A stretch of DNA of 64,000 bases from Rossellomorea aquimaris TF-12 (GTDB lineage Bacteria; Bacillota; Bacilli; Bacillales; Bacillaceae_B): contig NZ_LQXM01000027.1 in assembly GCF_001648555.1 (NCBI RefSeq), positions 1-64,000 on the forward strand, written 5' to 3'. Positions 46,918 to 57,328 of this stretch are shown here, piece after piece. The notes beneath the pieces are model-generated. The model ran no database searches, was not told the origin of the DNA, and saw only the letters and a program-made list of their open reading frames with translations. Every line of letters begins with the position of its first letter. Position 1 is the first letter of the stretch. Both the position numbers and the translations under genes were made by a program.

Positions 46918-47230
46918 TTTTACTCAGCTTAGACTCTCAATTCGTGTAAGTATTTGTTAATTGTTATTAAGTAAGAATCTTTCTTCAATCTTTCTTGATG
47001 CTTTGTACAAAGACATGTGAAGTAAATTTCAGAGAAAAGAGGCTAGTAAAAAGTTTGTTGGAATTTAAGCATTTCCCCTCAACTATCAAAAGAGATTTAT
47101 GTGACAGAGCCTAGTTGTGAAAATATACAATCGAAAAAAGCAGTCTTTCTAAAATACAATTTATATTCACCACTAAATTCTTTATAAGATATTTATATAA
47201 GTCTTTAGCAAGAAACACATACTTATAAAG

Positions 47231-47354
47231 TTGATTGGAGCGGAAGGTGCTCGACTACTGCGGGAATAGCGGGAACGTTGAGACCCCACAGGGCAAAGCC
47301 CGAGGAGGCTCAACTCACGCCCCGCGGAAAGCGAGCACCTGGAGCGGAAATCAA
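47231..47354. repeat. 124-bp REP-like palindromic element
   Basis: Ends TTGATTGGAGCGGAAGGTGC and GCACCTGGAGCGGAAATCAA: outer TTGATT/AATCAA and GGTGCTCG/CGAGCACC inverted, while GGAGCGGAA is directly repeated at both ends. Inside, GTTGAG...CTCAAC encloses GGGCAAAGCCC. Much more GC-rich than its surroundings. I recall closely similar elements scattered in Bacillus genomes, probably non-autonomous. Confidence 0.85.
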
Positions 47355-47420
47355 CCACTACTCTCTATTTCAATAGTAACAAAATTAACGAAAACAACTT
47401 TGTATAAAGAACCATTAAGT

Positions 47421-47456
47421 CATAAAAAAAGAGACCCCGTTTAAGAGTCTCTTCTT
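47421..47456 (-). terminator. Terminator of greA
   Basis: AAAGAGAC / GTCTCTT stem, minus strand ending in TTTTTTTATG, just after the greA stop. Confidence 0.88.
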
Positions 47457-47468
47457 TAAAAAGCTATA

Positions 47469-47945
47469 TTAGCTTACTTCAATAATTTTCACATTCATTT
47501 CTCCACCTGGAGTATGGACTGTGACTTCTGCTCCAATTTTATGGCCTAACAGGCTTTTAGCTATTGGAGAGTCATTTGAAATCTTTCCTTCAAATGGGTC
47601 TGCTTCTGCACTACCAACAATTGTATACGTTTCTTTATCACCATCAGGCAGTTCAACAAATGTTACTTTTTTACCTAATTGTACTGTATCTGTATTGTTA
47701 TCAGTTTCTTGAATGATTTTCGCATTGCGAATCATATTTTCCAATGTTGAGATACGACCTTCAACAAACGCTTGCTCATCCTTTGCTGCGTCATACTCAG
47801 AGTTCTCAGATAAATCACCGAAGCTTCGAGCAATTTTAATACGCTCAACTACTTCTTTACGTTTAACCGTTTTCAAGTTTTCTAATTCTTTTTCTAACTT
47901 TTCTTTTCCTTCTAATGTCATTGGAAATACTTTGTCTGTACTCAT
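47469..47945 (-). CDS. greA: Transcription elongation factor GreA
   Basis: 158 residues. N-terminal coiled coil ([20 protein letters not shown]...[19 protein letters not shown]) with the acidic loop that reaches into the RNA polymerase channel to stimulate transcript cleavage, and a C-terminal FKBP-like domain. A GTG at 47957 opens the frame, but homologues begin at about [10 protein letters not shown] (47945). Upstream is udk; a terminator follows. Confidence 0.96.
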   Translation of the reverse strand: MSTDKVFPMTLEGKEKLEKELENLKTVKRKEVVERIKIARSFGDLSENSEYDAAKDEQAFVEGRISTLENMIRNAKIIQETDNNTDTVQLGKKVTFVELPDGDKETYTIVGSAEADPFEGKISNDSPIAKSLLGHKIGAEVTVHTPGGEMNVKIIEVS

Positions 47946-48024
47946 GACCCTCTTCACTCCTTCTACTCTCTAAGAGCTTCCCCTTGCTCTTTTATGTAAA
48001 TAATACTTTGTAATAATGTAAAGG

Positions 48025-48060
48025 TAGGGAATGGAGATGAGTTAGCCTCTCTCCATTCCC
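48025..48060. terminator. Hairpin between udk and greA
   Basis: AGGGAATGGAGA / TCTCCATTCCCT, perfect 12-bp stem, 12-base loop, weak U-tract (ACCTTTACATT). Confidence 0.6.
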
Positions 48061-48121
48061 TGTTACCTAACAATGTGGGAAATGTAAATTTTAGTTATAT
48101 CTCTTTATCTATGCTATCGTA

Positions 48122-48757
48122 TTACAAAAATGACTTTTGTTCAAGAATTGTTTGAATTTTTGTTACCATTAAATCAATCGCTACGTGATTATGTCCACCT
48201 TCTGGAATGATGACATCTGCATATCTCTTGGTCGGCTCAATGAATTGATTATGCATTGGACGGACAACTGTAATGTACTGATCAATCACAGAATCAATGG
48301 AACGCCCTCGCTCTTTTATATCACGCAACATTCTTCTAATGATACGAAGATCCGCATCGGTATCTACATAAAGCTTAATATCCATTAAGTTACGCAATCT
48401 TTCATCTTCTAATACTAAAATTCCTTCTAAAATGATAACATCTTTCGACTCAACATGAATCGTTTCATCTGAACGTGTATGCATTTTATAATCATACACA
48501 GGTTTCTCAACAGAATTATGACTTAGAAGACCATGTAAATGCTTGATTAACAAATCATTGTCAAAGGCTAAAGGATGATCATAATTCGTTTTGAGTCTTT
48601 CCTCAAAAGGAAGGTGAGACTGATCTTTATAGTAATAATCTTGCTGTAGCATTAAAATGGAGTGTCCTTGGAATTGTTCGTAAATCGCTTTAGTAACACT
48701 TGTCTTACCTGAGCCGGAACCTCCTGCTACACCAATCACAACGGGTTTATGTTTCAT
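48122..48757 (-). CDS. udk: Uridine/cytidine kinase
   Basis: 211 residues. P-loop [13 protein letters not shown], then [21 protein letters not shown] and VILEGILVL. It phosphorylates uridine and cytidine in pyrimidine salvage. Between yrrO and greA as in B. subtilis. Confidence 0.96.
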   Translation of the reverse strand: MKHKPVVIGVAGGSGSGKTSVTKAIYEQFQGHSILMLQQDYYYKDQSHLPFEERLKTNYDHPLAFDNDLLIKHLHGLLSHNSVEKPVYDYKMHTRSDETIHVESKDVIILEGILVLEDERLRNLMDIKLYVDTDADLRIIRRMLRDIKERGRSIDSVIDQYITVVRPMHNQFIEPTKRYADVIIPEGGHNHVAIDLMVTKIQTILEQKSFL

Positions 48758-48762
48758 AATTT

Positions 48763-50040
48763 TCAGGTGTTCTCCTTTCGCATCATGTTGTCAGGGTATA
48801 CTTTCTGATCAACTTTGAATCTCACGATTTGTAATGGGTGTCTTGCCACATCAAGTTCATTTCCTTTTTCGTCCCACATTTTTTCAACTATTTGAGTGAA
48901 ATTTGATATTTCCGGACCGAAAAATTCTACTTCTTGACCTGTTTTAAAATAGTTTCGTTGTTGAAGTGTGACCATTTGGGTTTCTTCGTTGTAATCTAAA
49001 ACCAGTCCTACAAAATCAAAATTGGTATTTTTCTTGTTATGAACACCAAACATTTGCTCATTAAAGCCAGGTACACCTTCAAAGAAAGCAGGAGCAGCGT
49101 CTCGGTTTGCACATTTTTCTAATTCCTCCAGCCACTCTTTCTTTATTTTAAAGTTGTCTGGATCTTTACAGTACTCATCGATTACTTTTCGGTAAACACT
49201 TACCACTGTGGCAACATAATGAATGGATTTCATTCGCCCTTCAATCTTTAAGCTATCAATACCCAATTCAATCATACGTGGAATAGATTCCACAAGTTTT
49301 AAGTCTTTTGGGCTCATCGCAAATGGGGCATCGTTTTCAGTATAAAGGGGCATCTCTGTATCTTTATCAAGCTCATACAGGTCATAATCCCAACGGCAGG
49401 ATTGGCAACAACCTCCACGATTGGAATCACGGGCTGTCATGTGGTTACTCAATGTACAACGTCCTGAATAAGCAATACACATAGCCCCATGAATAAAGGT
49501 TTCTATTTCAATATCTACCTTTTCCTTCATTTCACGAATTTCATCTCCGCTTGTTTCACGGGCTAAAACCACTCGATCCAAGCCTTCCTCTTTCCAAAAT
49601 TGAACTGCTTTCCAGTTAGAAAGAGATTGTTGTGTACTTAAATGGACTTCAACGTTGGGAGCAACTTTTCTACAGGTTTCTATAATGAGTGGATCTGCAA
49701 CAATAATTCCAGCTATTCCAGCCTCTTCTAAACCACGTAAATAGTCGTCTAACCCTTCCATATTCTCGTTATGTGCATAAATATTAGTTGTGACATAAAT
49801 TTTCGCGCCATATCCCTTTGCAAATTCCACGCCTTCTTTCATTTCTTTTAACGTGAAATTCCCTGCATTAGAACGCAAACCATATTCTTGTCCACCAATA
49901 TATACTGCATCTGCACCATAGTGTACAGCGATTTTTAGTTTTTCAAGATTACCAGCAGGAGCTAGTAATTCAGGTTTTTTGTCAATGACACGCTTCCCGT
50001 CAACAACCTTAGAGATAGGCTTTTTAACTACCGTTGTCAT
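48763..50040 (-). CDS. yrrO: tRNA hydroxylation protein TrhP2 (U32 family, YrrO)
   Basis: 425-residue U32-family protein. TIM barrel starting at [29 protein letters not shown]; the U32 signature is [20 protein letters not shown] followed by [11 protein letters not shown], whose cysteines bind an Fe-S cluster. With YrrN it forms 5-hydroxyuridine at tRNA U34 from prephenate. Start at 50040 is preceded by CGGAGGAG. Between yrrN and udk. Confidence 0.92.
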   Translation of the reverse strand: MTTVVKKPISKVVDGKRVIDKKPELLAPAGNLEKLKIAVHYGADAVYIGGQEYGLRSNAGNFTLKEMKEGVEFAKGYGAKIYVTTNIYAHNENMEGLDDYLRGLEEAGIAGIIVADPLIIETCRKVAPNVEVHLSTQQSLSNWKAVQFWKEEGLDRVVLARETSGDEIREMKEKVDIEIETFIHGAMCIAYSGRCTLSNHMTARDSNRGGCCQSCRWDYDLYELDKDTEMPLYTENDAPFAMSPKDLKLVESIPRMIELGIDSLKIEGRMKSIHYVATVVSVYRKVIDEYCKDPDNFKIKKEWLEELEKCANRDAAPAFFEGVPGFNEQMFGVHNKKNTNFDFVGLVLDYNEETQMVTLQQRNYFKTGQEVEFFGPEISNFTQIVEKMWDEKGNELDVARHPLQIVRFKVDQKVYPDNMMRKENT

Positions 50041-50082
50041 CGTAACTCCTCCGTTCTTATCCAACTTGTTCACAACCGTTCA

Positions 50083-51018
50083 TTAATAAACGGTTTCCTT
50101 AAAAAAGAACCCTGTATCTAATGGGCGATTTTCTGGTTGAAGTTCTTTTGCTTCTTCCAACAAATCATCTTTGGCCTCTTCATATTCTTCTTGATTTTGG
50201 AAATATAGATCGATGGCTTTACGATAAAGTTTGGTCACATTGAGAAGATACTCTGAGTCTTTAAGAACTCCTTCAATTTTAAAAGAGTCTACACCCGCCT
50301 CAATCATTTCTTCAAGCTCATCTACTATGCACATATCATTTGGACTCATAATATGTGTTCCATTCTCATCTTCATAGATGGGATATTTGTTATGTCTTTC
50401 TTTATCGTGAAGGAACATATTCTTTTGTTCCTTACGGTTTTCTATCTCTAAAGCTTTTCCTTGATACTCAAAATAATTACCTAATAAGGAACGCTTTGAT
50501 TGAAACATACATGTCATCCCATGAACCTGCACCTCAATCTCAACCTCAGCATTTTCCTTTATCTCCACAATGGTGTCCATGCTTAATTCTCGAGCTAGAA
50601 CAGCACGCTTCGCTCCTTTTCTCCCCCAATAATTACATGTGTACCAATTCGTAGCTGTCGTTTCAGTATTCCAATGGAGCTTCATTTGAGGAGCTACTTC
50701 TCTGGCAGCCATTAATACAGCAGGATCTCCAAACACAATAGCATCTGCTCCTGCTTTATTTAAAAATGAAATATATTCTTCAATTTCAGCTACTTTATCA
50801 TTATGAAATAGTGCATTCATGGCAATATATACTTTTTTATCGTATTGATGAGCAATTCTTATTGCCTTTTTCACATCTTCTTTAGAAAATTCTCCAGCAA
50901 GCCTTAGACCGTACCTTTGTTCACCAATAAAAAAAGCATCTGCTCCAGCTAGTGCCAGTGCTTCAATAGTTGAAACAGATGTTGGAGTAACTAATAATTC
51001 TGGCTTTTTCAAATTCAT
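50083..51018 (-). CDS. yrrN: tRNA hydroxylation protein TrhP1 (U32 family, YrrN)
   Basis: 311 residues, U32 family, shorter partner of YrrO. KPELLVTPTSVSTIEALALAGADAFFIGEQRYGLR, then IEVQVHGMTCMFQSKRSLLGNYF, a degenerate version of the signature without the trailing cysteine cluster. Start overlaps the yrrM stop by four bases, so the methyltransferase and hydroxylation genes are coupled. Joint action with YrrO is known for B. subtilis. Confidence 0.92.
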   Translation of the reverse strand: MNLKKPELLVTPTSVSTIEALALAGADAFFIGEQRYGLRLAGEFSKEDVKKAIRIAHQYDKKVYIAMNALFHNDKVAEIEEYISFLNKAGADAIVFGDPAVLMAAREVAPQMKLHWNTETTATNWYTCNYWGRKGAKRAVLARELSMDTIVEIKENAEVEIEVQVHGMTCMFQSKRSLLGNYFEYQGKALEIENRKEQKNMFLHDKERHNKYPIYEDENGTHIMSPNDMCIVDELEEMIEAGVDSFKIEGVLKDSEYLLNVTKLYRKAIDLYFQNQEEYEEAKDDLLEEAKELQPENRPLDTGFFFKETVY

Positions 51019-51656
51019 TCACCTCTTCTCTTACTAATGGCAATACCATCACCTACAGGTAAAATGCTTGTTACGAACTGATCATGATTCATAAGCCACA
51101 TATTATATTTTTGGAGCTTTTTGACCATATTTCGAATTCTTTTCTGCTCAACCTCTTCTTGTGCAACGAGTCCTTTGAATAGCACATTATCAGAATACAC
51201 AACTCCATTATTTGTGAGCATTGTAGAGTATATATCAAAAAACTTTTGATATTGTCCCTTTGCTGCATCAATAAAAATCGCATCAAATGGGCCATGCTTC
51301 TCTGCTTCTTCTACTACATCCAATGCATCTCCAAATAATGAAATCACTTGGTTTCCATGAATGGAGCGGGATAAGAAGCTCTGTGCAACCTCATAACGCT
51401 CTTCATCCCTTTCAAGGGTAACGACAGTAGAGTGTGGGACAGCTTCAACCATTCTTAATGCAGAATAACCGATTGCTGTTCCTATCTCTAATATGCGCTT
51501 GGGTTGTTGGATCCTTAACATCCCTAGTAATGCTTCAATTCCTACCAGCTCCATTATAGGCACATCATGATTGTCAGCGTATTGTTCCATCTCTGTTAAT
51601 AAATCAGAACGCGATGGTGTGATTGATTCTATATATTGAACTACTTGTTCGTTCAT
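51015..51656 (-). CDS. trmR: tRNA 5-hydroxyuridine methyltransferase TrmR (YrrM)
   Basis: 213-residue class I O-methyltransferase: RILEIGTAIGYSALRMVEAVP (SAM motif), DAIFIDAAKGQYQKFFDIY with the metal-binding DAAKG, and VYSDNVLFKGLV. It methylates 5-hydroxyuridine in tRNA to 5-methoxyuridine, following YrrN/YrrO, which lie directly downstream. Caffeoyl-CoA-type O-methyltransferase is the generic alternative. Confidence 0.92.
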   Translation of the reverse strand: MNEQVVQYIESITPSRSDLLTEMEQYADNHDVPIMELVGIEALLGMLRIQQPKRILEIGTAIGYSALRMVEAVPHSTVVTLERDEERYEVAQSFLSRSIHGNQVISLFGDALDVVEEAEKHGPFDAIFIDAAKGQYQKFFDIYSTMLTNNGVVYSDNVLFKGLVAQEEVEQKRIRNMVKKLQKYNMWLMNHDQFVTSILPVGDGIAISKRRGE

Positions 51657-51732
51657 AATAAATCCTCTCGATTCGCAAAAAAGGAACTTTCCTTTTCATA
51701 ATATTGATTCTTTTGCAGACAACATGAAAAGA

Positions 51733-51754
51733 AGAAAGCTACCAAGAGCTTTCT
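51733..51754 (-). terminator. Terminator-like hairpin between mltG and trmR
   Basis: AGAAAGCT, six bases, AGCTTTCT, minus strand followed by TCTTTTCATG. Confidence 0.65.
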
Positions 51755-51874
51755 ACTGTCTGCATAAATATCCGTAGGATTACGCAAAAATATAAAATTA
51801 ACTTGTACTATTTTAACATATAAGAAACTTGAAAGCGAATGTTTCTTTGAATATTAAATAAAGGTTCTCACAAG

Positions 51875-51904
51875 TAGAAGAGGACTATTCCCAGTCCTCT
51901 TCTA
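51875..51904. terminator. Hairpin after mltG
   Basis: Perfect 12-bp stem TAGAAGAGGACT / AGTCCTCTTCTA with six-base loop; weak T-run, so a less certain terminator. Confidence 0.55.
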
Positions 51905-51944
51905 CCAATATCACATAATATTGAAAAATCCCTGTGGAAATTCT

Positions 51945-53075
51945 TTATTCTTGATTGGTAATGTACTTCGCTTTTTTCTCATTATGTTCTTCTAACGTTT
52001 CAGAATAATAAACTGATCCATTAGCTGAAGCCAGGAAGTAGTAATAGTTGGTTTCATCTGGTACGAGTGCTGCCTCAATGGAAGATAGACCAGCATTTGC
52101 AATTGGTCCTGGAGGAAGTCCCTTCACTTTATACGTATTATACGGAGAATCTATTTCTAAGTCCTTGTATACAGTACGGTCTTTATGTTCACCTAGTGCA
52201 TACAATATTGTTGGATCCGTTTGAAGAGGCATGCCTTCTTCTAACCGATTGTAAAAGACGCTTGAAATTTTTCCTCTATCCGCTTTCTCCGTTGCCTCTT
52301 CTTCAATAAGAGATGCTAATGTTAAAAGACTATGAGGGGAATACTTCAGTTCATCCATTGAGCCTTCATATTGGGCGAGTACCTCATCAGTTTGAGAGAT
52401 CATTTTTGTTAGAATAGCCTCTAATGAAGGTTCTTTTTCATAATATGAATACGTAGCTGGATACAGATATCCTTCTAGTGGTCTTATAATTCCTTCTTTT
52501 AATATTTCGTCGGTAATCAAACTTGGATATGCCTTCTTTAATTGCTCGATCCATTTCTTATCGCTTAATTTTGTCAGGATTTCATCTTTACTATATGGAG
52601 ACTTCTTCGCAATGATATCTGCTATCTGATCTAATTGAAGTCCCTCAGGAATGGTAATTTTAAACTCCGCTTTTCTCATTACTTTTCCTGTTTTTAAACT
52701 ATTAACAATTTCGTTTAAGGTCATAGCAGGTGTTAAGTCATAAGAACCTGCTTGGAAACCGGATTCATTGTTAAATTTAACATAATATTTAAAGATGGTT
52801 GAATTTTTGACAATTCCATTTTCTTCTAAAATATTTCCAATAGAAGTTACTCCAGAACCTATTGGTATTTCGACTTTTACTGGTTTACTATTTTCTGGAT
52901 CAACGGGTTTAAGCGCTGAACTAACATATAAATACCCACCAATAGCAGTTCCACCAATAACAATGACTAAGCATAAAATAACCAGTCCAACAATTTTCCT
53001 AATCACTTTAGCTTCTTCTTGTCGTTCTAAAAGCTTATTCATCAATGTTTCTTTAAAATTCTTTTTTTCTACCAT
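51945..53075 (-). CDS. mltG: Endolytic murein transglycosylase MltG (YrrL)
   Basis: 376 residues. Cytoplasmic head, one transmembrane helix (VGLVILCLVIVIGGTAIGGYLYV), LysM-like region and YceG catalytic domain with SLLTLASLIEEEA (catalytic glutamate) and VFYNRLEEGMPLQTDPTILYAL. Cleaves nascent glycan strands. The frame opens at 53165; the start at 53075 has GGGGGAAGTGA upstream and fits the family. Confidence 0.94.
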   Translation of the reverse strand: MVEKKNFKETLMNKLLERQEEAKVIRKIVGLVILCLVIVIGGTAIGGYLYVSSALKPVDPENSKPVKVEIPIGSGVTSIGNILEENGIVKNSTIFKYYVKFNNESGFQAGSYDLTPAMTLNEIVNSLKTGKVMRKAEFKITIPEGLQLDQIADIIAKKSPYSKDEILTKLSDKKWIEQLKKAYPSLITDEILKEGIIRPLEGYLYPATYSYYEKEPSLEAILTKMISQTDEVLAQYEGSMDELKYSPHSLLTLASLIEEEATEKADRGKISSVFYNRLEEGMPLQTDPTILYALGEHKDRTVYKDLEIDSPYNTYKVKGLPPGPIANAGLSSIEAALVPDETNYYYFLASANGSVYYSETLEEHNEKKAKYITNQE

Positions 53076-53168
53076 GACTTCACTTCCCCCTTTCGAGCAA
53101 AAAAGTGGGATATCCTTTGTGCACATTTCGACATCATCTTCACTATTATACAATATTTTGCACAAAGT

Positions 53169-53224
53169 AAAACAGGGACCAGCAAAAAGGATAAATTTTT
53201 TATCCTTTCTGCCGATCCCTGTTA
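53169..53224 (-). terminator. Terminator of the yrzL-ruvX-yrzB operon
   Basis: Long imperfect stem AACAGGGATCGGCAGAAAGG / CCTTTTTGCTGGTCCCTGTT (53170-53224), minus strand ending TTTTACTTTG. Confidence 0.8.
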
Positions 53225-53248
53225 TTTTTAAGAAACGAAGAACCCTGT

Positions 53249-53536
53249 TTATTCAGCTTCTTCCTCATCTAAGAAAGTGTTTAACATTTCTTCGATCATT
53301 TCCCATTCTTCTTCTGTTTCGATTGGCTTTAATTCGCCTTCTTCACCTTGATCACCAGCAACGAATGCAGATGCATGAATTTCAATTTCTTCTTCGTCGT
53401 TTTCATCTGCTCCTAATGGATAGTAAAGAACATACGATTTGTTAAATTTATCTGATTCAAATGTGAAAAGTACTTCGCATAATTGCTCATTTCCTTGTTC
53501 GTCAACTACTGTAATTTGTTTTTCTCCGTGTTCCAT
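53249..53536 (-). CDS. yrzB: DUF1292 family protein YrzB
   Basis: 95 residues, very acidic: [40 protein letters not shown], and an E-rich tail. Start at 53536 follows GAGGTG at seven bases. Conserved in Firmicutes, function unknown; last of yrzL-ruvX-yrzB. Confidence 0.93.
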   Translation of the reverse strand: MEHGEKQITVVDEQGNEQLCEVLFTFESDKFNKSYVLYYPLGADENDEEEIEIHASAFVAGDQGEEGELKPIETEEEWEMIEEMLNTFLDEEEAE

Positions 53537-53550
53537 GAACATTCACCTCA

Positions 53551-53967
53551 TTATTTTTGACTGTCAAGATATCCTTGCAGAATCATCATTGCAGCCATTT
53601 TATCGATTACTTTTTTACGTTTCTTTCTACTTACGTCGGCTTCTAACAGGACTCTTTCAGCTGCCATTGTACTAAGTCGTTCATCCCAATACTTCACAGG
53701 AATAGATAACTCTTTCTGAGCTAATTCACCATAAGCTTTTGAAGCCTCTCCACGTGGACCAATTGTATTGTTCATATTTTTAGGTAATCCAACAATAATC
53801 GTATCCACTTCATATTCATCGGCAAGTTCCTTTAAGCGATCGATTCGAAACTCTCCTTGCTCTTCATCAATCTTAATGGTTTCAATACCCTGAGCTGTCC
53901 AGCCAAGTGCATCACTAATTGCGACTCCTACTGTTTTAGAGCCAACGTCTAAACCCATTACCCGCAT
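53551..53967 (-). CDS. ruvX: RuvX/YqgF family nuclease (YrrK)
   Basis: 138 residues, RNase H-like fold. [40 protein letters not shown] and [13 protein letters not shown] carry the acidic triad. Homologues process the 5' end of pre-16S rRNA; Holliday-junction cleavage is the older annotation. Between yrzL and yrzB. Confidence 0.95.
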   Translation of the reverse strand: MRVMGLDVGSKTVGVAISDALGWTAQGIETIKIDEEQGEFRIDRLKELADEYEVDTIIVGLPKNMNNTIGPRGEASKAYGELAQKELSIPVKYWDERLSTMAAERVLLEADVSRKKRKKVIDKMAAMMILQGYLDSQK

Positions 53968-53970
53968 GTA

Positions 53971-54237
53971 TTATCCCTCTTTATGCTGTTTCAAATACGA
54001 TTTGACTAATTCTTCGATGATTTCATCACGCTCTAAACGACGAATGATATTTCTGGCATCTTGATGTCTTGGAATGTAAGCAGGATCTCCAGATAATAAA
54101 TACCCAACGATTTGATTAATAGGATTATATCCTTTTTCTTGAAGAGCATCATGAACTTGAAGGAGAACTTCCCTCACATCATGTTCAAACGGCTCCTCTG
54201 AAAAATCAAACCGCATCGTTTTGTCAAAAGAACTCAT
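53971..54237 (-). CDS. yrzL: DUF965 family protein YrzL (IreB-like)
   Basis: 88 residues: [64 protein letters not shown]. The IreB family includes a substrate of the PASTA kinase IreK in enterococci. Start at 54237, six bases after GAGGTG; the GTG at 54246 is rejected. First of three coupled genes after alaS. Confidence 0.95.
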   Translation of the reverse strand: MSSFDKTMRFDFSEEPFEHDVREVLLQVHDALQEKGYNPINQIVGYLLSGDPAYIPRHQDARNIIRRLERDEIIEELVKSYLKQHKEG

Positions 54238-54320
54238 TATTAGCACCTCTCTTTAGGCTTGTCTCTTTGACAACCGAATTGTTAATCGTTACCTACATTG
54301 TACACCACTTTGACATGGAG

Positions 54321-56954
54321 TTAAACGGATTTGATCCATTCTTCTACAAATTGAAGAGCTTCTTCTAATTTTTCAGGGTCTTTCCCACCTGCTTGAGCCA
54401 TATCTGGACGGCCACCACCGCCTCCTCCACAGCGTGAAGCAACTTCCTTCACAAGTTTTCCGGCATGATAACCTTTTTCGACTAAATCCTTCGTAACTCC
54501 TGCAATGATACTAACTTTACCATCTTCAGCAGTTCCAAGAACAATGACTCCAGAACCTAATTTTTGTTTTAAATCATCCATCATCGTCCGCAACCCATTA
54601 CTGTCTCCTGCTCCAACTTTGGCAGATAATACATTTACTCCGTCAATGACCTTCACTTGATCTGTTAGACTTCCTGCTTCTATGTTAGACAATTTTGCTG
54701 CTAATGATTCATTTTCTCGCTGAAGCTCTTTCATCTCTGTCAATAAAGTATCCACTTTATTAACAACTTCTTTAGGATTTGTTTTTAATTTTAAGGCAAT
54801 TTCTTTTAATTGCGTGACCTGATCGTTTAATCGTTCATAAGCATTTTCTCCAGAAACTGCTTCGATTCTTCTTGTTCCTGCACCTATTCCACTTTCAGAA
54901 ATGATCTTAAATAAACCAATTTCTGATGTATTTGATACATGGCAACCTCCACAAAGCTCCAGGCTATAGTCGCCAATTGAAACAACACGAACCTCATCCC
55001 CATATTTTTCACCAAATAGAGCCATCGCTCCCATTTCTTTTGCTTCTGTTAAAGATTTCAGTGAAGTATTTACTGAAATAGCTTTCCATACTTTATCATT
55101 TACAATACTCTCAATCTTATCAAGCTCGTCTTGAGAAACTGAACCGAAGTGGGAAAAATCAAATCGTAGACGGTCAGGCTCTACTAAGGATCCTGCTTGA
55201 TTGACATGATCTCCAAGTACATCCTTCAAGGCTTGATGCAGTAAATGTGTTGAAGTATGGTTTTTCTCCACTTTCTTTCTTGATTCCCTGGAAACGTTCG
55301 CTACAACTTTTTGTTCGGTTTCCAGTACACCTTCTTCCACTATACCTGAGTGAAGATTTTGTCCATTAGGTGCTTTCTTTACCGATGTGACAAAAACCTT
55401 TACCCCGTTTGATTCTACATACCCTTTATCTCCGATTTGTCCGCCACTTTCCGCATAAAAAGGTGTCTGATCTAATATAAATTGACATTCCTGTCCCTTT
55501 TCCGCTTTTGGTTGACGTTCGTTATTCACCAGTAATTCTAGCACCGTAGCTTCGGTCTCTAATAAATCATACCCCACAAACGTACTTTCCACTACGATAT
55601 CACTTAGAACTCCACCTTGAACCTGCATACTTCCTACATCTTGACGAGCTGAACGTGCTCGATTACGTTGAGCTTCCATTTCTTTTTCAAAACCATCATG
55701 GTCAACGGTTAAACCTTCTTCTTCAGCATATTCTTCTGTTAACTCAACAGGGAACCCGTATGTATCATACAAACGGAATACATCTTCCCCCGGAATCGTT
55801 TGATTTCCAGCAGATTTCTGTTTTTTTATAATGGACGAAAGAATGGCTAACCCTTCATTTAAGGTTTCGTGGAAACGATCTTCCTCATTTTTTACAACCT
55901 TTTGAATGAAGTCTATTTTCTCCTTTACTTCAGGGTAGAAGTCGACCATAACATCTGCTACCACTGGAACAAGTTCGTACATAAACGGACGGTTAATTTC
56001 AATTTGCTTTGCGAACCTTACTGCTCTACGTAATAAACGTCTTAAAACATATCCTCTTCCTTCATTCGAAGGAAGTGCCCCATCTCCAATTGCAAAAGAG
56101 ACGGTACGAATATGATCTGCAATCACCTTAAAAGCAACGTTGTCTTCATCATTTTCACCGTATTTTTTTTCGGATAATTTTTCTGTAGCAGAGATGATTG
56201 GCATAAATAAATCTGTATCAAAATTCGTAGGGACTCCTTGTACAACACATGCCATTCTTTCAAGGCCCATACCTGTGTCTATGTTTTTCTTTGGAAGTGG
56301 AGTATACGTATGATCAGGATTATGGTTAAATTGGGAGAACACAAGGTTCCAAACCTCTAGATAACGATCATTTTCACCGCCTGGGTATAATTCAGGATCT
56401 TCTTGGTTTTCCCCGTATTCTGGACCACGATCATAGAAAATCTCTGTATTTGGACCACTTGGACCTTCTCCTATATCCCAAAAATTACCTTCAATACGGA
56501 TGATTCTTTCAGCAGGTACTCCAACCTTTTTGTTCCAAATGTCAAAGGCTTCATGGTCCTCTGGATGAATCGTCACAGAAAGCTTTTCTGGATCAAATCC
56601 TATCCAATTTTTATCGGTTAAGAACTCCCATGCCCACTCAATTGCTTCCACCTTAAAATATTCTCCGATAGAGAAATTTCCCAACATTTCAAAGAAAGTG
56701 TGGTGTCGAGCTGTGATTCCTACATTTTCAATATCATTTGTACGAATTGATTTTTGAGCGTTCACAATTCTTGGATTTTGAGGAATGACTCGTCCATCAA
56801 AATATTTTTTTAATGTAGCTACTCCACTATTGATCCACAGTAAAGAAGGATCTTCGTGGGGAACTAAGGATGCACTTGGTTCAACACTATGACCTTTTTC
56901 CTGAAAAAAATCTAAAAACTTCTGACGAATTTCTGCACCTGTTAATGTTTTCAT
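54321..56954 (-). CDS. alaS: Alanyl-tRNA synthetase
   Basis: 877-residue class II synthetase. Catalytic core with [31 protein letters not shown], tRNA-binding helical domain, editing domain with [16 protein letters not shown] and [13 protein letters not shown] (zinc-binding HxxxH and CxxxH), and C-terminal DHHA1 domain ending [17 protein letters not shown]. The longer frame at 56984 is rejected because GGAGG precedes the methionine at 56954. Controlled by a T-box leader upstream. Confidence 0.97.
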   Translation of the reverse strand: MKTLTGAEIRQKFLDFFQEKGHSVEPSASLVPHEDPSLLWINSGVATLKKYFDGRVIPQNPRIVNAQKSIRTNDIENVGITARHHTFFEMLGNFSIGEYFKVEAIEWAWEFLTDKNWIGFDPEKLSVTIHPEDHEAFDIWNKKVGVPAERIIRIEGNFWDIGEGPSGPNTEIFYDRGPEYGENQEDPELYPGGENDRYLEVWNLVFSQFNHNPDHTYTPLPKKNIDTGMGLERMACVVQGVPTNFDTDLFMPIISATEKLSEKKYGENDEDNVAFKVIADHIRTVSFAIGDGALPSNEGRGYVLRRLLRRAVRFAKQIEINRPFMYELVPVVADVMVDFYPEVKEKIDFIQKVVKNEEDRFHETLNEGLAILSSIIKKQKSAGNQTIPGEDVFRLYDTYGFPVELTEEYAEEEGLTVDHDGFEKEMEAQRNRARSARQDVGSMQVQGGVLSDIVVESTFVGYDLLETEATVLELLVNNERQPKAEKGQECQFILDQTPFYAESGGQIGDKGYVESNGVKVFVTSVKKAPNGQNLHSGIVEEGVLETEQKVVANVSRESRKKVEKNHTSTHLLHQALKDVLGDHVNQAGSLVEPDRLRFDFSHFGSVSQDELDKIESIVNDKVWKAISVNTSLKSLTEAKEMGAMALFGEKYGDEVRVVSIGDYSLELCGGCHVSNTSEIGLFKIISESGIGAGTRRIEAVSGENAYERLNDQVTQLKEIALKLKTNPKEVVNKVDTLLTEMKELQRENESLAAKLSNIEAGSLTDQVKVIDGVNVLSAKVGAGDSNGLRTMMDDLKQKLGSGVIVLGTAEDGKVSIIAGVTKDLVEKGYHAGKLVKEVASRCGGGGGGRPDMAQAGGKDPEKLEEALQFVEEWIKSV

Positions 56955-56995
56955 GTGAAACTTCCTCCTTGTATTTATGTACATGTTAAAAAAGA

Positions 56996-57292
56996 ATAGA
57001 AAAAAGCCCTCATCCCTAAAAACAGGGACGAGAGCTAGCTCGCGGTACCACCCTGGTTATGAACAATTAGTAGAATCGTTTACGATTCTCTAAACTATAG
57101 TGTACTACTATAATTGTCCATCCCTCAAAACACCTTAACGCGGTTATACGGCAGGCTTTACCTGCACTCTGGATTAGCTTTCTGTTATCCTTCACCTAGA
57201 ATTTCTCTCAGCCTAAGGAAATTCTTCTCTTAAAGATGGACTATAACGTACTGGTTCCGTCATTGCATTTAACTATTTAAGTTTACTTGTAT
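56996..57292 (-). promoter_or_regulatory. Alanine T-box riboswitch
   Basis: Leader of about 300 bases. T-box AGGGTGGTACCGCG at 57041-57054 (minus strand), antiterminator partner, and terminator CTCGTCCCTG...AGGGATGAG with TTTTTT at 56998-57032. Stem I contains GGTGAAGGA and, on its 3' side, a candidate GCU specifier at 57176-57178 followed by A. Uncharged tRNA-Ala would prevent termination. Confidence 0.93.
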
Positions 57293-57299
57293 ATGTTGG

Positions 57300-57328
57300 A
57301 TTATAGAAATTTTCATTCTATTTGTCAA
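57300..57328 (-). promoter_or_regulatory. Consensus sigma-A promoter of alaS
   Basis: Minus strand TTGACA (57323-57328), 17-base spacer, TATAAT (57300-57305): perfect consensus. The -35 overlaps the stop codon region of yrrI. Confidence 0.97.

Larger units (their letters stand above)
46888..47468. other. Intergenic region between pbpI and greA
   Basis: 580 bases without a supported ORF. It contains the pbpI leader hairpin, a 124-bp palindromic repeat element and the greA terminator; the rest is AT-rich with nothing recognised. Confidence 0.6.

Noticed and set aside
47231-47354. CRISPR repeat or small RNA gene
   Set aside because: Only one palindromic element, no spacer array; better explained as dispersed repeat.
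52795-53445. 216-codon plus-strand frame, the longest antisense frame
   Set aside because: Antisense to mltG and yrzB, both certain genes; composition and content follow the complement of their codons and no ribosome binding site or domain is seen.
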